NCBI GenBank assembly: GCA_005784505.1
Contig: VCAZ01000247.1
Coordinates: 87,501-151,500, forward strand
Length of the DNA stretch: 64,000 bases
Direction: 5' to 3'
Source: Bagarius yarrelli
Lineage: Eukaryota > Chordata > Actinopteri > Siluriformes > Sisoridae
Made by a program: the position numbers and the translations under genes. Positions within the stretch are counted from its first letter, which is position 1, and each line of letters opens with the position of its first letter. Below are positions 54,420 through 64,000 of this stretch, piece after piece. A model generated the notes under the pieces. It ran no database searches. It was not told where the DNA came from and saw only the letters and a list, made by a program, of their open reading frames with translations.

Positions 54420-54960
54420 TTAACGCCTAAACACTAAACATGCTAAATAAATCCTTATTGCAGCGTGTGGGCTAATTAAAGAATAAGAAGATGAACCCAG
54501 ATCAGCAGTAAAAAAATCTTGATAATGCTGAACATCTAACAACCTTCTAAACGAAAACTCAGTTTATACTGTACATACAGACACCAAAACACCAACAACA
54601 AAACTTAAAATTTTTCTATTTGTATTCTACAGAACGCACACACTGCAGAAACTAAATAATAACCAACAATTAAAATTACACACAAAAAAACACGTTTGAG
54701 AAAACACTTGTTGAGGGATTAAAGCACAATCTGGCAATTTAAAAGGAAGTAAAAAATTTCTCTAGAAAATCTCTTTGGACACTAGAATTAATTAATCTAG
54801 AATTAATCTTTGTTTTAAAGGAAAATAATACAAATTAAACTAGCAGAGTGTATGGAATGAAATATATCGATCTGGCAACTCAAAACTCACAACTAAAATA
54901 TCATGCAATTTGTGTCAGTTGCTTATGTAAACAGTAAAATGGGCCAAGTATCTGTCTTTT
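54420..54960. other. ppfia2 intron, no gene seen
   Basis: AT-rich intron sequence. Nothing supported. Confidence 0.5.
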
Positions 54961-55017
54961 TCACACACACACACACACAGATCATTTCGAATCAGAGCTC
55001 TCTGGAACATAAAGCCT

Positions 55018-55326
<309 letters not shown>

Positions 55327-55497
55327 AGATGTGCGAGCCGGATTATCACAGGAGGAAGTTTATCTCTATTTGAGTGCGCTGTCTCGCTGTCATTCCACAA
55401 TATTCTGCACTTCCGGTCTAATGTCTTCTGATTTTATTACCCAGCGCGCACTGAGGCTTTATAGCGTCTGTACAACGGTGCAGCCTGTCGTGCTTAC

Positions 55498-55578
55498 CTG
55501 AAAGGTATAGAAGCGCGTGCCGTTGGGCGGGTACATCTTCTGGAAACTCGTCCCCGCGCTCATGTCCGCAAAAATCAT
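55498..55578 (-). CDS. ppfia2: ppfia2 short (alternative/internal) first coding exon
   Basis: The minus strand reads ATG at 55578 in a short N-terminus (MIFADMSAGTSFQKMYPPNG, then TRFYTFQ) and ends at a perfect GTAAGC donor, phase 0, which joins EFAALTKEL of the next exon. An in-frame TAA lies 24 nt upstream of the ATG, so this is a start exon. A second in-frame ATG at 55563 has an ACATGA context. It replaces the usual liprin-alpha N-terminus (MMCEVMPTISE...RQLNSALPQ), which is not found in the window and would lie further upstream. The product, about 1,140 residues, would lack the first ~110 residues. An unrelated exon is unlikely, given phase, donor and position. Confidence 0.75.
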
Positions 55579-55651
55579 GATGAGAAGTTGTGTAAGAGTT
55601 TAATCCTGTTTGGCGATAAAATTCCGCACACTGATATGCGGGAAAGAGAGT

Positions 55652-55699
<48 letters not shown>

Positions 55700-55800
55700 C
55701 GCGCTCCTCCAGCTTCACCGTGTCTCTTTCATCTCTTCACTGTGATTAGGATTATGCTGTGCTGATGCTCTCCATCCTTCTCCTCTATGCGCTCTACACA
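55579..55800 (-). promoter_or_regulatory. ppfia2: candidate 5' UTR/promoter of the short ppfia2 transcript
   Basis: CpG-containing, less AT-rich than the intron. Contains a (GA)n run at 55653-55697 (CT on the transcribed strand) and GCGCTCCTCCAGC. No TATA box at a convincing place. Promoter role is inferred from the first exon only. Confidence 0.4.
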
Positions 55801-55941
55801 CGACCACAGCAGCACTCCATACCTCTTACTCCATACCCACTTTTTACATCTAACAATTTTCTTCTCGTTCCTCAGAAAACAACGCCCATTTTCACTCTGA
55901 TTGGTCGGTGTTCAGCAGTCGTGAGGAAGTTCTGATGGATC

Positions 55942-56042
55942 TCCCTCTCTCTCTCTTTCTCGCTCTGTCTCGGTCTCTCTCTCTCTCTCTCTCTTTTTTT
56001 TTTCTTTTTTTTTTTTGTTTTTTCTTTTTTTTTTCCTTTTCT
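55942..56042. repeat. (CT)n followed by poly(T) polypyrimidine tract
   Basis: CTCTCT from 55942 with TTTCTCGCTCTGTCTCGG interruptions, then 50 bp of T with few interruptions. Confidence 0.9.
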
Positions 56043-56127
56043 CCCAACAAAAAAAATCTGACCCTTTAGAGGGTTCGACTCCAACTGACTTAACCGATTC
56101 ACACTCTTAGGGGTGCCGTCGGTTCTG

Positions 56128-56288
56128 TTTACATTTACAGCATTTGGCAGAGGCCCTCATCCAGAGCGACTTATCTTTTTGCACAACTGAGGGCCTTGCT
56201 CAGGGGCCCCAGCAGTGGCAACCTGGTGATGCTGGGAATCGAAACACAATCGTCCAATCACCTTAGCCACTGCACTACCACAACTCCG
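56128..56288 (-). mobile_element. tRNA-derived SINE
   Basis: TTTACATTTACAGCATTTGG, CAGAGGCCCTCATCCAGAGC, TGCTCAGGGGCCCCAGCAG, GATGCTGGGAATCGAAACAC and CACCTTAGCCACTGCACTAC. Reverse orientation. Confidence 0.78.
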
Positions 56289-56299
56289 CCCCTCGGGCA

Positions 56300-58480
56300 C
56301 AGGGTCAAATTTAATTGTAACATTTAGAATCTGTCAAAAACGTTAACCTTCAATGCTACAAAATTCCATAAACTATTAATAGTAAACATTTATTTCAGAA
56401 GAAAAAAATCACATCTGGTTGATGGTACAGATGTGCAGTTCTCCAGAGAGAAAGCGTTTTAGGTCACATCTAATTTCATTAATATTTTTAATAATACTGT
56501 CATTAGTGTCACTTTATTCACTCACAGCAAATAAAACTGAACAACTTTTATTACTACAGCGATACAAATAAAGGCTGAAACTACAAAAATAAAGACCTAA
56601 AATAAAATAAATGTCTTTGTTTAACTATTACATATTTTTCCTAAAAAAAAAAAATTCACTACTTTAGTGTGGTTTAGTCTTTCAGTTCATCAAAACTCAT
56701 AGTGTTTGATTATTGTGTATTATTAACTAATATGTTAAATAAAGTTTATTAATTAAAGCAAATCAAGTTAATTTTACTACAAATACACACAGTTCTCAGA
56801 ACAAGTATAGTGGATACAATATTACAAAAAAAAACAATAAACGATAAAAAAAAGGCTTAAGTATCAGAAATAATATTGATAAAACAAATTATAAACGATA
56901 ATGTTTTTAATGTACACATTGTGTGTGTGCTTATTTTCTGATCACAAACACAATCTCATAAATGGTGTTAATAAGATGATGATGTACATGCAAGAAACGT
57001 GTGTGTGTTACAGCAAGAAACACATCTGTTCAGATTAGCCAAACAGATTAAAGGACGGTCATGGCCTGCAGCCAATCACAACGGACAGCCATGTCACAGC
57101 AGACACACACACACACACACACACACACATCTATCTATCAGTCTGTCTTTCTGTTTCTCATTCTATTTCCGTCTCTCTCTTTTTATCCAGCAGGTAATTT
57201 TCTTTCAGTATTTATTATTGCAGACTCATCTTCTCTGCAGACCCTTCTTCCCCTCCCTTCCTCACTAAAGCGCTAGATGATAAAGAATATCATCTCCATT
57301 AAATACTAAAACAGATGAAATAGTTACAAATGAAGAAGAGGAGAAGTAGGCATGAGAAAAAGATCAAATAATCATCATAAGATTAAAAGAGGTTAAATCT
57401 TTAAAAATACCACACCCTTATGCAGGCACAAAGAAAAAATGTATGTGTATTGTATTTGTGTGTGTGTGTGTGTCCAGGCATATGTCTGTGTAATCATGTT
57501 AGTCTATCTTCTTTGGATCAATAACCGTTATAAGCCTTTTTCACATCTGCAAATTACAGGAACACAAAACACAGATATTTGGAACAGAGACTGATATTGA
57601 TTCAAAATTTACATCTCCCATCATCTAAAAGCAGCTTCTAATCTCTGCGTCCTGAGGCTTTCCAGAACTAATCCAGCTTCTTCCATAACCATTTATTTGG
57701 TGATTATTTCCAGAATTTACTCTTCAAAAAGATTTCAAAAGTCAGCCTATTTACAAATCATTTTACAGATTCTATCAACCTTTTTTGAATTTTGTTGCTT
57801 TTTTTTTGTTGTTGGAAAAATCTACTGTCCAGGAAATCCCTCAAAAATCCATGTTTTATATATTGTTTGAAACCAAATCTCTATAGTCTATTTACTTTCC
57901 AGAATATATTCTTTTGGACTTTATTCTAGAATTTCCAGATCAATATTTATAAAATTTACTTTCTGTTATAATGAAGGATATTTTAAACTTTTCACAATCT
58001 AAGATTCTATTGAACCTAAAATCTGTTTACTGGTTTTTGTTCCTTTTTCTGTAAAGAGCTTCCAGAACTTCGGTTTCCCAAATCTCATAATCTATTTTCA
58101 TCTGTACACTTTTGTAGAACATATTCTCTAGAACTCCAGAGTCTACTTTAAAAAATTGGTTTTCTCTGAAATTCTTTTTATTTAAAAAATTTTCAAAAAT
58201 AAAATTTAAAAGAATTGTCCAGAGCACAGTCTCTAGAACCCACTTTTTCTACTGCCCAGAATCTATTGTCCCCCACTCCATAAAATATTCTCTTAACACT
58301 TATCTAAGACTCTGCTTTGGGTTAAGAAATTTATTGTCCACGATCTCTAGAACTTTTTAAAATCAAGCATCCAGAACCAATGTTTTGGGAACCTCTGGAT
58401 TTTACTGTCATACACATATCCTTATATCTCTACTATCCAGATTGAAGGTTCCAGTACATACTGTATTTTAAAACCTACTT
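56300..58480. other. non-coding sequence upstream of the short transcript
   Basis: AT-rich. (CA)n at 57101-57128. 57600-58460 is rich in the words CCAGAA/TCTAGAACT (GATTCTATTG, TCCAGAACTTC), a diffuse repeat. No exon recognised. Confidence 0.5.
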
Positions 58481-58483
58481 AAC

Positions 58484-58652
58484 ATTGCCAAACGCCCTTA
58501 TCCAGAGCGTCTTACATTAATCTCTCCTTATACAACTAAGCAATTGGGGGTTAAGGGCCTTGCTCAGGGGCGGTGGCTTGGTGGTGCTGGGAATCAAACC
58601 CCAATCTTACAGGTATCAGTCCAACACCTTAACCACTGAGCCACCACTTAAC
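58484..58652 (-). mobile_element. tRNA-derived SINE
   Basis: AAACGCCCTTATCCAGAGCG, CAACTAAGCAATTGGGGGTT, AAGGGCCTTGCTCAGGGGCG, GTGCTGGGAATCAAACCCC, CCAACACCTTAACCACTGAG. Confidence 0.78.
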
Positions 58653-58739
58653 TGTGCAGAATTCTTTTAAATTTATGCTCCAGATCCCACCTATACTCCC
58701 ATCTACCAAAAAAAAAATTTCAGAAATGCGAAGAATTCA

Positions 58740-59470
58740 GAATACATTATGCAGAGCAGTGGCAGGCAATGCATTTGGTACCTGGGCCTTGAGTGGGGAT
58801 TTAACTGACTGATACACCTCTTAATACACAACTGTACCACATACATCACCTGGAGCAGTTCGGAATCAATATTTATCTTAATATTAATATAACATCACAA
58901 AAACATTTAAGATATGAATAAAATATATTATACATTTAAAGGCCGTAAGTCAGTGTTACTGGTCAGCGGCACTGCTTTGGAAGTGGTGAATAAACTCTTT
59001 CCAAGCTAGTTATCTTTGGGGTTAGCCGAACTCTCTATCTGTCTAACTCTTCTGATTTCATATTTTTAAGTATGTTCGAGACAAAGTTAATTTCTTCTCC
59101 TTCATCAGCCTTTTCAATTCAATTGTACAGATGTGTCTCGTTAGTCTGTATTAGGCTGTAAGAATTTACTCTGATCAACCAATCAGAGGATGGAAAAATG
59201 CCGATGTCATTGTGCGCCAGCATGCAGGCTTTGGGAGGCAGGTTTAAAAATCTGATTGGTTAAGGCAACAGTCTTCAATAATATTAACCAATGATCAATC
59301 TGCCACTGCTAATATAGTTTAAGTTCCATGGGCAGCACTACTGATTTTGAAGGCAGATTAGATTAACATGGCAGCACATAGCAACTATAATCTGATTGAA
59401 CAAAAAGTGATTCTGATAGTGTTTATACAGCAGAGAAGGACTTACTGACCCGCACTGCACAACACTGATG
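58740..59470 (-). repeat. unclassified dispersed repeat, - copy (partner at 45500-46075)
   Basis: 59030-59410 is the reverse complement of 45500-45880 with moderate divergence. The extra part 58740-58990 (GCAGAGCAGTGGCAGGCAAT, TGGTACCTGGGCCTTGAGTG) may be its terminal portion. No ORF of note. Confidence 0.65.
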
Positions 59471-59979
59471 CAGAACATAGTCTAAAGGTCAAACTTATCA
59501 CAATCAACTTCTGTTTACCTCACAGATTTCACTTTTGGATATATATTTTTCCTTTTTCTGATCTACAACATATATTTCAGAATGTACTTTTGATCACAGA
59601 CCCACAAGATTTCAGATTTTTAGATCTTCAAAACATTTTTTTAAAGACCTGCATCCTATGCTCTACTCTTTTCTTTCTAGATATAATTATCCAGATTCTG
59701 CTGCTTGACCAGATAAACTGAACTAAGCACCAGTCCAGCATTGAGCATCTTGCGCTATATTTTGGTATGTGAAATAAAACACACACGTGTCTCCTGAGAG
59801 TCCCACAGAGCCACAGAAGGTTTCGACATCAGAATGAGTCACTGTAAAACTTCATCCGTGAAGATCAACATGTGAAAGAAAGACAGAAGGAGAAAACTGA
59901 CTGCTGATTTGTCCAGTAATTTCTCTCTCATTCTGAAACATAAATTAATTTAAACTAATAATAAATGTCCTTATTTTGT

Positions 59980-60212
59980 CACATATACTTTTTTTACAGC
60001 ACATTGAAATTCTTTTTTCACATATCCCATTTTATTAAGTTGGGGTCAAAGCACAATGTCAGTTATGATGCAGCACCCCTGGAGCAGGAAGGTGTTAAGG
60101 GTCTTGCTCAATGATACAACAGTGGTTGGCTTGCCAGTGGTGGGGCTTGAACCCAGGTGTTTCTGGTCTCCAAATCAGCAACTCAGCACCTTAACCATTT
60201 GTGCCACAACTG
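59980..60212 (-). mobile_element. tRNA-derived SINE, full-length
   Basis: Tail GTCACATATACTTTTTTTAC, AGCACATTGAAATTC; body CATATCCCATTTTATTAAGT, GTCAGTTATGATGCAGCACC; head GGGGCTTGAACCCAGGTG, CTCAGCACCTTAACCATTTG. Same family as 10830, opposite strand. The ORF 60056-60385 starts inside it. Confidence 0.78.
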
Positions 60213-60365
60213 GTAGGGCTCACACATTGTGGTGGACAGCTGGAGATGTTAGGTCAGTGTTTACACTGGAAAAGTTCCTGGTCTTCAGAGTCAGGTTCTG
60301 CAGTTGCTCATCTCAGGACAATGTTCGATTTACATGTAGGAGAGTGGGCGAGCAGGTGGGAGTAA

Positions 60366-60450
60366 GGGTTAGCTTAGTGGTTTAGGTGTTGGACTAATGA
60401 TCAGAAGATTATAGATCCGATTTCCATAACCAAGTAGGCAGACTTGATGG
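60366..60450 (+). mobile_element. SINE head fragment
   Basis: GGTTAGCTTAGTGGTTTAGG, TGTTGGACTAATGATCAGAA, ATAGATCCGATTTCC: tRNA-like head without body. Confidence 0.5.
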
Positions 60451-60459
60451 GCAAACAGG

Positions 60460-61045
60460 TCAGTTAAAGAACTGATGAGATGATAGGATAATCTGTTTAA
60501 AAATACACTATATACATCAAGGAGACAGGAATCATTCAGGGTTGCCAGATGAGCTTTATGATTTCCAAATACCTCCTGATATAAAAACTGCTTTAGATGT
60601 CACACACTGTCAATCTGAAATTCTGAGCAACATAAAGATCATCTTCAAATCCTGATCAATTAACACTGAATTACAGATAAACAACAGCAATACATCAAAT
60701 CTGCAATTTACACAAACCAAATAGTGCAGCTAAAACCTCTATAATCTGTGTGTGAGACAGAGATGCATTTAAGGAATTTCGACACACTTCTAAGGGCTAA
60801 TATGCTGTATGGCATCATCAGCCTTCACTAGTGTACCTGCACATCCTTGTGTGTGTGTGTGTGTGTGTTTCCATGGCATTGAGGCTTTCTATTATGAATT
60901 CTGAGGTAAAATAACAAAATCAGCCTCTGCTGAAACTCGACTGATACACAAACACTACACAAATAAACACACAATACACACACGATATACACAAATTACA
61001 CACACAATACAAAACACACACACACACATACACACACACACACGT
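60460..61045. other. non-coding sequence
   Basis: No gene. (GT)n at 60848-60868 and (CA)n at 61016-61043. Confidence 0.5.
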
Positions 61046-62060
61046 TGTTCACTTTCGGCTGTTCGCCACAGTGGATCATCTGTCCCCACCTAACCCTATT
61101 CTCTACATCTTCACTCACACCCACTAACTTTGTGTCCTCGTTTATCGCATCCAAATACCTCCTCTTTGGTCTTTCTCTTTGCCATTTGCCTGGTAGCTTC
61201 ATTTCTAACTTCCTCCTACCAATATATTCACTATCCCTTTTCTGTACATGCCCAAACCTCCATCTGGCTTCCCTGACTTTCTCTCCAAAACATCTAACAT
61301 GAGCTGTCCCCCTGATAAACTCATTCCTAATCCTGTCCAATCTCATCACTCCCAAAGAAAACCTCAACATCTTTAGCACTGCTACTTCCAGCTCTGCCAT
61401 TTGTCTCTTTCTCAGTGCCACTGTCTCTAAACCATACATCATAGCTGGTCTCACAACTGTCTCTAAACCATACATCATAGCTGGTCTCACCACTGTCACC
61501 TTTCCCTTGATTCTATCTGATATTCTCCTGTCACACATCACTCCTGACAAGTTTCTCCACCCATTCCAACCTGCCTGTAGTCACTTCTTTACCTCTTTTA
61601 CACACTCTTCATTCCCCAAGTACTTAAACTCTTCTTCACCCTTTCACTTTGTAATCTCACTGTTCCACATTCCTCCCTTTCATTCAAACACATGTACTCT
61701 GTCTTGCTACGACTGACTTTCATTCCTCTTCTCTCCAGAGCAAACCTCCACCTCTACAGGTTTTCCTCCACCTGCTCTCTGCTCTCACTACAGATCACAA
61801 TGTCATCTGGAAACATCATTGTCCAATGAGATTCCTGTCTGACCTCGTCTGTTACCTGATCCATCACAACAGCAAACAAGAATGAGCTCAGAGCTGATCC
61901 CTGATGCAGTCCAACCTCCATTTTGAACTCCTCTGTCTGACTTACTGCACCACCCTGACATACTTCTTTGCTATTTCTGACTTCCTCATACAATACCACA
62001 GCTCTTCTCTTGGTACCCTGTCATATGCTTTCTCCAGGTCTACAAAAACACAATACACAC
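61046..62060 (-). mobile_element. RTE-like LINE, RT C-terminal portion, best copy
   Basis: The minus strand reads FPDDIVICSESREQVEENL near 61800 (palm region, normally A-DD; here FPDD, a changed catalytic box), upstream VGLHQGSALSSFLF (RT motif before it). Downstream come MMYGLETVALRKRQMAELEV, KMLRFSLGVMRLDRIRNEFI, SEYIGRRKLEMKLPGK and KLVGVSEDVENRVRWGQMIH. It contains a 36-bp tandem duplication around 61426-61497. Frame breaks and truncation show it is inactive. The clade (RTE/BovB-like) is from recollection. Confidence 0.78.
61426..61497 (-). repeat. 36-bp tandem duplication inside the LINE ORF
   Basis: The block CTCTAAACCATACATCATAG + CTGGTCTCACAACTGT is repeated once with CCACTGT at the end. 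In protein terms GLETVVRPAMMY is duplicated in frame (12 codons). Confidence 0.9.
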
Positions 62061-62069
62061 ACTACACAC

Positions 62070-63220
62070 ACTTCTACTATAAAAACTCTGAACTTGTTTT
62101 AAGGTTTTATATTTGCTCTCTGCTGGTCGTTGTGTATTCGATTTCATGCTGACCTCTAGTGGTAAAACTATAGTGGCCTCTACACACACACACGCACACA
62201 CACACACAAGCAAAATTACTTATTTCTGGCTTAAAAAATATTAAACAAACAAACAATGTTTTATATCCGTTTTAAATTAGAGCTTCTAAATCAGTTTATG
62301 CTCTTTAACAGTGGCGATCTTCACTACAGTTTAAGTATATGATAATATAAATTCTGGATATTTTTGCAATTACAGTGTGTGTGATAGTTTAATTTGATAC
62401 AGCCTCTGTTTATAAATACTCATTTAAAAGATAAAACTGCATTATTCTCTGAGACCCCATCCTCCTGCATCTAACAAACGTCCCTGGTGCTGATAGAGAA
62501 ATAAACAGAGCCAAAAACACACTGATCAGAGAAAAGTAAGTCAAAACCAATTGAGAAGTCGGTCGTGATCTGTTGATCATTTAAATGATCTCAGTGTAAT
62601 TCACAGGCCATTAGAGGACAAAGCAGACCTGGGCATGACATGTACAGTACACAGGGCAGCGTGGATTATTATTTATTTGAACTCTCCACAAATAAATTTT
62701 TAACTCATTTTATTATCTATTTACAATTCATAAATAAATAATATAAAACAACAGAAAAAAAAATTTAATTTTAATTTTAATTTAAAAAAAGATTTAATTT
62801 AGATTGAGAATAATTAATGCAAATTGAGAATAATTTCGATTATATTCTCTTATACAGGTCATGAAGTTACCTTTTTTTAAAAGGTTACCTTTTCCCAAAA
62901 AGACAGACATGAGTGCAAAGAATCATAATAAAAATAGAATAAAAAAAATAAGACTCTTAAACACACTGGACATTATAAATAAAAATGTAAAAAACTCCAG
63001 GCGATCTTTTAAACCAAACACATGCCACGCAATTTAGTGTAATACACAATTTGGCCGCTAGAGGGCAGAGCAGTACTGAGCAGTCCATTGTGGGCGTGTC
63101 CAAAATAACACACGCCTCATTCAATACACAGTGCACGTACGCCATCATCAATAAAATAGTAGATTTTATAGTAGTGTACTTTGGGATCTTACACACACAC
63201 ACTGTATATATATATATATA
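62070..63220. other. non-coding sequence
   Basis: AT-rich, with (CA)n at 62184-62208 and poly(A)/T-rich 62680-62960. No gene recognised. A (TA)n run at 63207-63221 immediately precedes the Tc1 terminus. Confidence 0.5.
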
Positions 63221-63225
63221 CACAC

Positions 63226-64000
63226 AGTATGTCACAAAAGTGAGTACACCCCTTATATTTCTGGTGGATGTTGGAGACCTAGCTTTCCTCCACTTTCCGT
63301 TTGAAGATGCCCCACAGATGCTCAATAGGGTTTAGGTCTGGAGACATGCTTGGTCAGTCCATCACCTTTACCCTCAGCTTCTTTAGCAAGACAGTGGTCG
63401 TCTTGGAGGTGTGTTTGGGGTCGTTATCATGTTGGAATACTGCCCTGCGGCCCAGTCTCCGAAGCCAGGGGATCATGTTCTGCTTCAGTATGTCACAGTA
63501 CATGTTGGCATTCATGGTTCCCTCAATGAAGTGTCGCTCCCCAGTGCCGGCAGCACTCATGCAGCCCCAGACCATGACACTCCCACCACCATGCTTGACC
63601 GTAGGCAAGACACACTTCCTCACCTGGTTTCCACCACACACGCTTGACACCATCTAAAACAAACAAGTTTATCTTGGTCTCATCAGACCACAGGACATGG
63701 TTCTAGTAATCCTTGTCCTTAGCCTGCTTGTCTTCAGCAAACTGTTTGCGGGCTTTCTTGTGCATCATCTTTAGAAGAGGCTTCCTTCTGGGACAACAGC
63801 CATGCAGACCAATTTGATGCAGTGTGCGGCGTATGGTCTGAGCACTGACAGACTGACCCCCCCACCCCTTCAACCTCTGCAGCAATGCTGGCAGCACTCA
63901 TACGTCTATTTCCCAAAGACAACCTCTGGATATGACGCTGAGCACGTGCACTCGAATTCTTTGGTCGACCATGGCGAGGCCTGTTCTGAGTGCAACCTGT
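63226..64000 (-). mobile_element. Tc1-like DNA transposon, runs off the window
   Basis: The left terminus begins ACAGTATGTCACAAAAGTGA, GTACACCCC, the terminal inverted repeat typical of a fish Tc1 family, next to a TA-rich target (63207-63221). Transposase lies on the minus strand. The other terminus is beyond 64000. Confidence 0.8.
63354..64000 (-). pseudogene. Tc1-like transposase, partial and frameshifted
   Basis: N-terminal DNA-binding part 64000-63700 (SSARAQRHIQRLSLGNRRMS, then SAQTIRRTLHQIGLHGCCPR and KPLLKMMHKKARKQFAEDKQ). Catalytic part 63653-63354 (KHGGGSVMVWGCMSAAGTGE, ILKQNMIPWLRRLGRRAVFQ and HDNDPKHTSKTT, including the second acidic residue of the DDE triad and the DNDPKHT signature). 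An in-frame stop after KDKDY (about 63700) and a frame change separate the two. The start lies outside the window. Cut-and-paste transposase by family. This copy is dead. Confidence 0.82.

Noticed and set aside
60056..60385. 109-aa ORF on the plus strand
   Set aside because: It begins within a reverse-oriented SINE and has no recognisable domain.

Overview
This window is vertebrate nuclear DNA, most probably from a teleost fish and likely an ostariophysan. The evidence is small phase-compatible exons with GT-AG borders, long AT-rich introns full of (GT)n and (GA)n microsatellites, tRNA-derived SINEs of fish type, Tc1, DIRS and LINE fragments, and the recognisable neighbour pair acss3 / ppfia2, which are also adjacent in other vertebrates. 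No bacterial gene, operon, CRISPR or plasmid feature is present. LAYOUT: (1) 1-1858, + strand: the last four coding exons of acss3 (mitochondrial short-chain acyl-CoA synthetase), with the third intron swollen by (TCA)n repeats. (2) 1859-6153: tail-to-tail intergenic interval with the 3' UTRs, two minisatellites and AT-rich sequence. (3) 6154-55578, - strand: a nearly complete ppfia2 gene (liprin-alpha-2, presynaptic active-zone scaffold) in 29 exons, starting at an internal or alternative first exon at 55.5 kb and ending in the VRTYSC PDZ-binding tail at 6154. Coiled-coil exons lie at 31.4-41.8 kb, the linker at 18.6-23.3 kb, and the SAM1-3 exons at 6.5-11.6 kb. (4) 55579-64000: upstream sequence of that first exon, with SINEs, LINE pieces and a Tc1-like transposase running off the right edge. 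Mobile DNA fills the introns. A nested block at 23.4-30.75 kb is an I/Nimb-like LINE (+) broken first by a 515-bp solo LTR with 5-bp target duplication, and then by a DIRS-type retrotransposon (-) with gag-like, RT/RNase H and tyrosine-recombinase regions. RTE-like and L2/Rex-like LINE pieces and more than a dozen SINE copies are scattered elsewhere. The most unusual feature is in the SAM region of ppfia2. The 3' end of the SAM3 exon plus its 5' splice site has been amplified into about 18 extra copies that lie on BOTH sides of the parent exon (6.65-7.12 and 7.39-8.06 kb). Independently, the 3' end and donor of the SAM2 exon is repeated about 2.4 times as an in-frame 42-bp unit (8.21-8.31 kb). 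Both arrays supply decoy splice donors, and possibly alternative in-frame or frameshifting exon ends, in a gene already rich in microexons. Exon borders come from reading the sequence against the remembered liprin-alpha and ACSS family. No alignment or transcript data were available.
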